Shown here: piece by piece, positions 1 through 4,472 of the stretch
Numbering within the stretch: the stretch's first letter is position 1
How the letters are laid out: each line of letters starts with the position of its first letter
Source of the DNA: an uncultured Desulfuromonadales bacterium
GTDB lineage: Bacteria > Desulfobacterota > Desulfuromonadia > Desulfuromonadales > Geopsychrobacteraceae
Length of the DNA stretch: 5,516 nt
Assembly (NCBI GenBank): GCA_945788205.1
Contig: CALZLE010000314.1
Span: 1-5,516, forward strand
Direction: 5' to 3'
The notes under the pieces: generated by a model
Seen by the model: only the letters and a program-made list of their open reading frames with translations
The model's database searches: none
Told to the model about the DNA's origin: nothing
Position numbers and translations under genes: made by a program

Positions 1-169
1 CTTTTTAATGCCCTTGAAAATGGTTTGGGGAAAAGGGATATAGTGGTAATTCAAGGCAATCCTTCAGGACAGGCAAATCCGGCACGAACTCGATCCGGGT
101 GCTCTGGTCGATTACTTGAATTACCACTATATCCCTTTTCCCCAAACCATTTTCAAGGGCATTAAAAAG
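1..169. repeat. Perfect 55-bp inverted repeat (arms 1-55 and 115-169) at the left edge
   Basis: Bases 1-55 are the exact reverse complement of bases 115-169, with a 59-base spacer (56-114). The right arm encodes normal amidotransferase sequence (LNYHYIPFP...IFKGIKK), and the spacer also continues that frame. The left arm is thus the intruder. The hexamer ttcaag at 50-55 fits both the coding frame (Phe-Lys of FKAIL) and the inverted copy (complement of cttgaa at 115-120). It looks like a short microhomology at a fold-back or template-switch junction. The repeat reaches base 1, so it may extend further left. The likely explanation is a chimeric read or contig-end artefact; a real small inverted duplication that breaks the gene is the alternative. 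Confidence 0.95.
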
Positions 170-1480
170 CTGCCGCCAGGCCATTCGTTGACCGTTCAGA
201 TTGGTGGTGATGGTTCGGCAGAAGTGGGTGTTTCGATTATTAAGCCTGTCGTTGAAAAGTATTGGGATATCGAATACCGACCCGATCATACCCGTAGTGA
301 ACAGGACTGGGTCGAAGCACTGCGCGAAAAGTTGGAGGAGGCGGTGCGGATTCGCCTGATCAGTGAGGTTCCGCTGGGCGCGTTTCTCAGTGGTGGGATC
401 GATTCAAGTGCCGTTGTGGCTTTGATGAGCAAAGTGCAGAGCGCACCGGTGAAAACCTTCTCAATCGGCTTCAAAGAAGAAGATTACAGCGAGTTGAAAT
501 ATGCTCGTCAGGTCGCCGAGCTCTACGGCACCGAGCATCATGAATATGTGGTTGAGCCAGACGCGATGGAGGTGTTGCCGAAGTTGGCCTGGCAATATGA
601 TGAACCCTTCGCCGATTCTTCGGCAATTCCGACCTATTACGTCTCCAAACTGGCTCGGGAAAATGTTACCGTCATCCTTTCGGGTGATGGCGGCGATGAG
701 ACCTTCGCGGGCTACCGCAGGTATCGCTGGGCCAAAGATATGGGGCGCCACGATTGGTTGCCCAACTGGTTTAAAAAATCCGCCTTCGGTCTTCCCTCGA
801 CCCTGATGCCTGAGGGGATGAAGGGGAAGGGGACCCTGCAGCATCTGTCCCGGGATCCTTTTGAACGTTATGCCGGGCTCAATACTTTTGGTGAAAGATC
901 CTACCTTTCGGGGTTGCTCAGCCCGGATCTGCTTTCCGGTTTGCAAGGCCAATCCTCACGCGATTTGCCCGATTACGGTGCCATGCGTGGCTATTATGAG
1001 CAATGTCTGCAGCACGACTATCTGACCCGCATACAGCATGTCGATACCAAGACCTACCTGGCCGAGGACATCCTGACCAAGGTTGATCGGGCCAGCATGC
1101 TTTGCAGCCTGGAAACCCGGGCACCGTTGCTGGATCATGAGGTTGTGGAGTTGGCAGCCCGAATCCCTTCGACCATGAAATTGAAAAACAGCGAGACCAA
1201 ATACATTCTCAAAAAAGCGATGGAGGGATATCTGCCGGATGAAATCCTCTATCGGCGCAAGATGGGTTTTGGCGTGCCTTTGGTGCACTGGTTCAAAAAA
1301 GATCTGACCTCTTATGCGCGGGATATTCTTCTTTCCCAAGAGGCCCGGCAGCGGGGTATTTTCAATCCGTCCAGTGTTGACGCTCTTTTGTTGGATCATC
1401 AAAAAAAAGGCCGGGATCTCAGTGCCAGGATCTGGGCTTTGCTCTTTTTTGAACACTGGTGTCAGAACTGGTTGAAGTGA
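50..1480 (+). CDS. asnB: Asparagine synthase-type amidotransferase, 5'-truncated (EPS/exosortase-cluster type)
   Basis: Class II glutamine amidotransferase/asparagine synthetase family. The C-terminal synthetase domain uses ATP to activate a carboxyl group, which then receives ammonia from the (here missing) N-terminal glutaminase domain. Visible: the PP-loop SGGIDSS (bases 389-409), the second nucleotide-site motif SGDGGDE (680-700) followed by FAGYRRYRW, the block DILTKVDRAS..ETRAPLLDHE (about 1070-1140), and KMGFGVPL near 1259. The frame is open from base 50 and reads FKAIL, then ELDPGALVDYLNYHY, then IFKGIKKLPPGH, which is the usual linker after the glutaminase domain. The real start therefore lies further upstream; the TTG at 116 is internal. 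An in-frame TAA at 47-49 belongs to the inverted copy at the left edge. About 476 residues remain; roughly 150-180 N-terminal residues, including the catalytic Cys2, are absent. The SSAIPTY..LAR..VTV segment most resembles amidotransferases of exosortase/EPS loci, from memory. It probably acts on a sugar or other glycan precursor rather than free aspartate (inference). Confidence 0.93.
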   Translation, partial: FKAILQDRQIRHELDPGALVDYLNYHYIPFPQTIFKGIKKLPPGHSLTVQIGGDGSAEVGVSIIKPVVEKYWDIEYRPDHTRSEQDWVEALREKLEEAVRIRLISEVPLGAFLSGGIDSSAVVALMSKVQSAPVKTFSIGFKEEDYSELKYARQVAELYGTEHHEYVVEPDAMEVLPKLAWQYDEPFADSSAIPTYYVSKLARENVTVILSGDGGDETFAGYRRYRWAKDMGRHDWLPNWFKKSAFGLPSTLMPEGMKGKGTLQHLSRDPFERYAGLNTFGERSYLSGLLSPDLLSGLQGQSSRDLPDYGAMRGYYEQCLQHDYLTRIQHVDTKTYLAEDILTKVDRASMLCSLETRAPLLDHEVVELAARIPSTMKLKNSETKYILKKAMEGYLPDEILYRRKMGFGVPLVHWFKKDLTSYARDILLSQEARQRGIFNPSSVDALLLDHQKKGRDLSARIWALLFFEHWCQNWLK

Positions 1481-1519
1481 AGGCCTGATAATTTCCGTGA
1501 ATGTTTTGAGGAATAACTT

Positions 1520-1545
1520 AATAATCACGGTAGATTATTGCCGTG
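1520..1545. repeat. Small overlapping inverted repeats after the amidotransferase gene
   Basis: Two overlapping perfect inverted repeats share this site: aataatc (1520-1526) with gattatt (1533-1539), and cacgg (1526-1530) with ccgtg (1541-1545). They cannot fold at the same time. There is no following T-run, so a standard intrinsic terminator is not supported. A weak 3'-end structure or an operator-like site is possible, and chance is also possible for stems this short. Confidence 0.35.
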
Positions 1546-1558
1546 CGCCAAAATTGAT

Positions 1559-1638
1559 CAAATCCCACTCGCGCCACTTTGTAAAGTGGGGAATCGCAAG
1601 ATCTCCCCTTTTCTTAAAGGCGGATTGAGGGGAATTTG
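1559..1638. repeat. 80-bp palindromic intergenic repeat element (REP/MITE-like)
   Basis: The element has imperfect terminal inverted arms: caaatccc-actc at the left (1559-1570) and gaggggaatttg at the right (1627-1638). Two inner hairpins lie between them. The first is ccacttt-gt-aaagtgg (1574-1589). The second is in 1603-1623, pairing tccccttt with aaaggcgga with one mismatch. The C-run/TTT/AAA/G-run architecture resembles abundant dispersed intergenic repeats of deltaproteobacterial and some other environmental genomes; this comparison is from memory. No ORF or transposase is associated. It sits in the 238-bp gap between the amidotransferase and glycosyltransferase genes and could affect transcript stability or partial termination between them (inference). 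Confidence 0.6.
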
Positions 1639-1691
1639 CGGTTCGGAACATTCTTAGTCTGGACTCGCAAAAATCTGGCCTGAAGTTCCTA

Positions 1692-1713
1692 TGTTGATCT
1701 TTTCAACAAAGAG
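1692..1713 (+). promoter_or_regulatory. Hairpin abutting the Shine-Dalgarno site of the glycosyltransferase gene
   Basis: A perfect 6-bp stem tgttga (1692-1697) / tcaaca (1703-1708) with a 5-nt loop is followed directly by aagag (1709-1713), a modest Shine-Dalgarno sequence 5 nt before the ATG at 1719. The SD supports that ATG as the start. The hairpin leaves the SD itself unpaired. It may tune initiation, but a 6-bp stem can occur by chance. Confidence 0.4.
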
Positions 1714-1718
1714 ATTTT

Positions 1719-2939
1719 ATGAAAATTCTTGTCGTCACATCGGTTTTCCCCAATTCAAAGCAACCCGCCTTGGGCGTGTTTGTTCGCGAGCGGATGTTCA
1801 AGGTCGCTCAGCACTGTGAACTGAAGGTTGTAGCCCCAGTTCCATGGTTTCCCTTTATTCGGTTCATCAAGAAAGACTATCGACCGCTGGTGCCCTATCT
1901 GGAAATTCAGGACGGTATTGAGGTTTATCACCCCAAATTCTTTAACATCCCAGGCCATTTCAAGTTTTTGGATGGATTTTTCTTCTTTATTTCATCCTGT
2001 TGGACCCTGCGCAAAATACAACGTAATTTTGATTTTGAGCTGATCGATTCCCACTTTGTCTACCCGGATGGCTTGGGTGCGGTATTGCTGGGCAAGTTTT
2101 TCTGCAGGCCGGTGACCATCACGGTGCGCGGGACTATTCGGAAGTTTTTGCCTCAAAGATTGATCTCTTCCCAGATCCGTTTTGCGCTGGCAAGGGCAGC
2201 GCGGGTCTTTACCGTTTGTGACGACTTGCGGCAAGCCGCCCTCGATGCCGGAGCAGTTGACGGGCGGACGGAGGTGGTGGCGAATGGGATTGATGCTGAG
2301 AAGTTTCGCCCTTTGAATAAACAGGAAGTCAGGCGCGAATTGGGGATTGCGGTCGGCCACAAAGTTATTATTTCCGTTGGCGGATTGGTTGAGCGAAAGG
2401 GGTTTCACCGTGTCATTGAAGTGCTTCCTGAGCTTCTGCGGAACTTTCCCGATATTCTTTATATTATTGTTGGTGGCGCTTCAGTGGAAGGGGACAATGA
2501 GCAACTTCTACGCAGTATGGTTGCGGCTCTGGGCCTGGAGGATCATGTTCTGTTCGCCGGGACTCAGCCGCATGATCAATTGTATCGCTGGCTGAGTGCC
2601 GCAGATGTATTTTGTCTGGCGACAAGCAATGAGGGCTGGGCCAATGTTTTTCTTGAAGCGATGGCTTGCGGGCTGCCGGTGGTAACAACCAGGGTCGGAG
2701 GAAATCCTGAAGTGGTTTGCTCCCCGGAATTTGGAACCCTTGTCGCTTTAGGTGATCGGGACGAGTTGAGAATGGGACTTGAGCAAGCATTGACTAAAAT
2801 ATGGGATCCCGAATTGTTGATAGAGCATGCCCGCAGAAATACCTGGAAACGGCGGGTTGATGTGCTGCTTGATCGATTTCGGTCTATTCTTCCGGTCGCA
2901 AGGCCGGAGGAGGCTAATATTATTACGAGGGAGAATTAG
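1719..2939 (+). CDS. Glycosyltransferase family 4 (GT-B fold, retaining), polysaccharide biosynthesis
   Basis: This 406-residue protein has the usual GT4 length and layout. The N-terminal acceptor-side domain opens with MKILVVTSVFPN..QPALGVFVRERM, the typical first strand plus glycine loop of this branch. SHFVYPDGLGAVLLG at 111-125 and TITVRGT at 133-139 match the region that in relatives reads as HFAYPDG and TLRGTD. The nucleotide-sugar domain follows: VVANGID (186-192), VGGLVERKG (220-228), and the hallmark EX7E motif E305-E313 in NEGWANVFLEAMACGLPVV. No signal peptide is seen, although residues 86-93 are a Phe-rich hydrophobic patch that may touch the membrane. It presumably acts at the cytoplasmic face, moving a sugar from an NDP- or GDP-sugar to a lipid-linked glycan. 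The donor, acceptor and linkage cannot be read from sequence. Similar proteins are often labelled TuaC-like. The start is supported by AAGAG 5 nt upstream. It is probably co-transcribed with the next gene (36-bp gap). Confidence 0.93.
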   Translation: MKILVVTSVFPNSKQPALGVFVRERMFKVAQHCELKVVAPVPWFPFIRFIKKDYRPLVPYLEIQDGIEVYHPKFFNIPGHFKFLDGFFFFISSCWTLRKIQRNFDFELIDSHFVYPDGLGAVLLGKFFCRPVTITVRGTIRKFLPQRLISSQIRFALARAARVFTVCDDLRQAALDAGAVDGRTEVVANGIDAEKFRPLNKQEVRRELGIAVGHKVIISVGGLVERKGFHRVIEVLPELLRNFPDILYIIVGGASVEGDNEQLLRSMVAALGLEDHVLFAGTQPHDQLYRWLSAADVFCLATSNEGWANVFLEAMACGLPVVTTRVGGNPEVVCSPEFGTLVALGDRDELRMGLEQALTKIWDPELLIEHARRNTWKRRVDVLLDRFRSILPVARPEEANIITREN

Positions 2940-2940
2940 G

Positions 2941-2979
2941 ATGGCGGATTGTATTTATTTTTCGGGAGGGCAATCATGA
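2941..2979 (+). other. 12-codon mini-ORF overlapping the next start (ATGA), possible coupling element
   Basis: The reading frame MADCIYFSGGQS starts one base after the TAG of the glycosyltransferase gene. It ends with a TGA (2977-2979) that overlaps the ATG at 2976 of the next gene. It is preceded by the purine-rich GAGGGAG (2927-2933), 7 nt before its ATG, and its own codons contain the GGGAGGG ribosome binding site of the downstream gene. The layout would suit translational coupling. The peptide has no recognisable function and the arrangement could be fortuitous. Confidence 0.3.
2964..2970 (+). promoter_or_regulatory. Shine-Dalgarno site deciding the start of the PaaK/CapK-like gene
   Basis: GGGAGGG lies 5 nt before the ATG at 2976, a strong and ideally spaced ribosome binding site. 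It favours 2976 over the in-frame TTG at 2949, which would put this site inside the coding region. Confidence 0.8.
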
Positions 2980-4334
2980 TTCCTTTATTGGTTCGAAAGG
3001 CCATTTATCCGGTCCACGAAAAAGTTATGGGACGGAACACCTTCGCCTGCCTGCAGGAGTTGGAGCGGTTGCAGTGGCTGAATCCTGCCCAGCTCGAAGA
3101 AATTCGCTTTCGCAAGCTTCGTGAACTGCTGATTCATGCTCGCAACAACATCCCTTTTTATGCCGATAGATTTGAGGAAGCCGCATTTGATCCGGAAAAA
3201 ATGCAGTCGCTTGAAGACCTTAAAATTATACCCCTTCTGACCAAGGGCGAGATCAAGCAGAACCTGGAGCGGATGACCTGGAAGGGCTGCCCTGGAGGAC
3301 TGCACCGCTACAACACGGGTGGTTCTTCGGGAGAACCTCTTATCTTTTATTTTGACAAACGTCGCCAGTCCTGGGACAAGGCGGCCCGAATGCTGACCCA
3401 CCGTTGGTGGGGGGTGGAGGTCGGCGAAAAGGAACTTTACCTGTGGGGATCGCCGGTGGAAGCGACTCGGCAGGACAGAATGAAGGAGTTACGTGACAAA
3501 CTGACCAACGAGTTGCTGATCAGTGCCTTTGAAATTTCGCAGGCAAATGTTGGTGATATTTTTGGTGCCATTCAGCGGTTTACGCCCGAGACTCTATTTG
3601 GCTATCCGAGTACCATCGAATTGTTTGCTCAAATGGCTAAAAAGCAGGGACTTGACCCTGCGACTCTAGGTGTTTCTGTATTTTTCTCGACAGCTGAGCT
3701 GCTCTACGATCATCAGCGCAAAGCGATCAGTGAACAGTTTGGCGGTATTCCGGTTGCTGACTGTTACGGCAGTCGTGAAGGCGGGTTTGTTTCGCATGAG
3801 TGCCGCGAAGGAAACTACCATGTGATGGATCCGAACTATGTTGTGGAATTTATCAAGGATGAGCAGCCGGTTTCTGCCGGCGAGGATGGTGAAATTGTCC
3901 TGACCCATCTGGACGCTTGGGGGATGCCGCTTATTCGCTATAAAACCGGTGATGTTGCTCAGCCGGGTGAGGGCGCATGCGCCTGTGGTCGCAGCTTCTC
4001 GACTATGCAAGGGATTCGTGGACGTACGACTGATTTTGTAGTGACCCCTGATGGTCGCTGGCAGCATGCACTGTCAGTCATTTACATCGTGCGTGACGTT
4101 GAAGGAGTCGATGAGTTCAAGATTATCCAGCATGAACTTGAAGATGTGCAGGTGCTTGTCAAGTTGATTCCTGAACTCTACCCAGGAAATGGTAACGAAC
4201 GGATTATTGCAGGTATTAAGAAGCGGATGGGGGACAGCGTGAGGGTGCGGGTTGATATTGTCGAAACGATTCCGACAGATGCTTCAGGGAAGCACCGTTA
4301 TGTTGTTTCGAATGTTGCTAAAAAAGGGTTGTAA
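2976..4334 (+). CDS. Phenylacetate-CoA ligase family / CapK-like adenylate-forming enzyme
   Basis: This 452-residue protein of the ANL (acyl-adenylate) superfamily is of typical length for the PaaK/CapK branch. Visible in order (numbered from the ATG at 2976): an N-terminal helical part with LRELLIHARNNIPFYADRF; the ATP phosphate-loop motif TGGSSGEP (114-121); FGYPSTIELFA (209-219); the adenine-site motif YGSREGG (264-270); GEIVLT (305-310); MPLIRYKTGD (317-326), whose Asp binds ribose in the family; CACGR (335-339) with GIRGRTTDF; and the C-terminal SGKHR (437-441), which carries the expected catalytic lysine. The family activates a carboxylate with ATP and often passes it to CoA. No phenylacetate catabolism genes are nearby. 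The amidotransferase and glycosyltransferase context favours a CapK-type role in capsule or EPS decoration, with an unknown acid. His275/Cys276 plus the Cys-x-Cys of CACGR could form a metal site (inference). Confidence 0.92.
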   Translation: MIPLLVRKAIYPVHEKVMGRNTFACLQELERLQWLNPAQLEEIRFRKLRELLIHARNNIPFYADRFEEAAFDPEKMQSLEDLKIIPLLTKGEIKQNLERMTWKGCPGGLHRYNTGGSSGEPLIFYFDKRRQSWDKAARMLTHRWWGVEVGEKELYLWGSPVEATRQDRMKELRDKLTNELLISAFEISQANVGDIFGAIQRFTPETLFGYPSTIELFAQMAKKQGLDPATLGVSVFFSTAELLYDHQRKAISEQFGGIPVADCYGSREGGFVSHECREGNYHVMDPNYVVEFIKDEQPVSAGEDGEIVLTHLDAWGMPLIRYKTGDVAQPGEGACACGRSFSTMQGIRGRTTDFVVTPDGRWQHALSVIYIVRDVEGVDEFKIIQHELEDVQVLVKLIPELYPGNGNERIIAGIKKRMGDSVRVRVDIVETIPTDASGKHRYVVSNVAKKGL

Positions 4335-4390
4335 AAAGTCTGACGACTGGACACGGATCACTCGGAAGTCGCCACAAAATTTCTTTGGGG

Positions 4391-4411
4391 AAAGTTTAAC
4401 TTTTTTGTTTT
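4391..4411 (+). terminator. Possible weak intrinsic terminator of the + strand genes
   Basis: aaagtt (4391-4396) and aacttt (4398-4403) form an inverted repeat that runs into a T-rich tract, ttttttgtttt (4401-4411), 56 bp after the PaaK/CapK-like stop. The position and T-tract suit termination, but the stem is short and AT-rich, with a tight loop. It could be a weak terminator or one aided by the larger surrounding fold. Confidence 0.35.
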
Positions 4412-4455
4412 CTGTGGCACCAACCCGTTAACGTTGTAATAGGTTGATGCCACAG
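4412..4455. terminator. Strong stem-loop between convergent genes, possible 3'-end structure
   Basis: A 14-bp stem with one mismatch (4420/4447) closes a 16-nt loop. It starts 18 nt past the - strand stop codon. Read as - strand RNA it is followed by an A-rich tract, and read as + strand RNA it follows a U-rich tract, so it is not a textbook intrinsic terminator in either direction. It could protect 3' ends or help Rho-independent termination weakly in both directions. Confidence 0.4.
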
Positions 4456-4472
4456 GTCGCTGAACGTTTGAG

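Larger units (their letters stand above)
4335..4472. other. Convergent intergenic region with alternative stem-loops
   Basis: These 138 bp separate the 3' ends of the + strand PaaK/CapK-like gene and the - strand FrhB-like gene. The longest stem pairs 4412-4425 (ctgtggcaccaacc) with 4442-4455 (ggttgatgccacag), 13 of 14 positions, with a 16-nt loop. A second stem would pair gccaca (4371-4376) with tgtggc (4413-4418) plus two further A-T pairs. Because tgtggc is shared, the two are mutually exclusive. No start codon with a credible ribosome binding site or gene is seen here. Confidence 0.6.

Noticed and set aside
116..118. TTG as the translation start of the amidotransferase
   Set aside because: The frame continues upstream to base 50 with family-conserved linker sequence and there is no ribosome binding site. 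The TTG codes for Leu in DYLNYHY.
5..289. 94-residue - strand reading frame at the left edge
   Set aside because: It is antisense to the amidotransferase and passes through the fold-back; it shows no family features.
461..952. 163-residue - strand reading frame
   Set aside because: It lies wholly opposite the conserved synthetase domain and has no recognisable motif, so it is a shadow.
956..1528. 190-residue - strand reading frame ending inside the amidotransferase gene
   Set aside because: Apart from its first residues it is complementary to conserved coding sequence, and there is no credible ribosome binding site or domain.
1678..1697. Sigma-54 promoter (TGG..CC..TT-like string) before the glycosyltransferase gene
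   Set aside because: The GG and GC elements do not match the required spacing and sequence, and the site would leave almost no leader.
2949..2975. Upstream TTG start for the PaaK/CapK-like gene
   Set aside because: The strong GGGAGGG site 5 nt before the ATG at 2976 is better placed, and the TTG has no proper spacing to an SD.
4412..4455. Integron attC site
   Set aside because: The stem has a GTTAAC in the loop, but the paired core sites (RYYYAAC/GTTRRRY) are not in the right positions and no integrase or cassette structure is seen.
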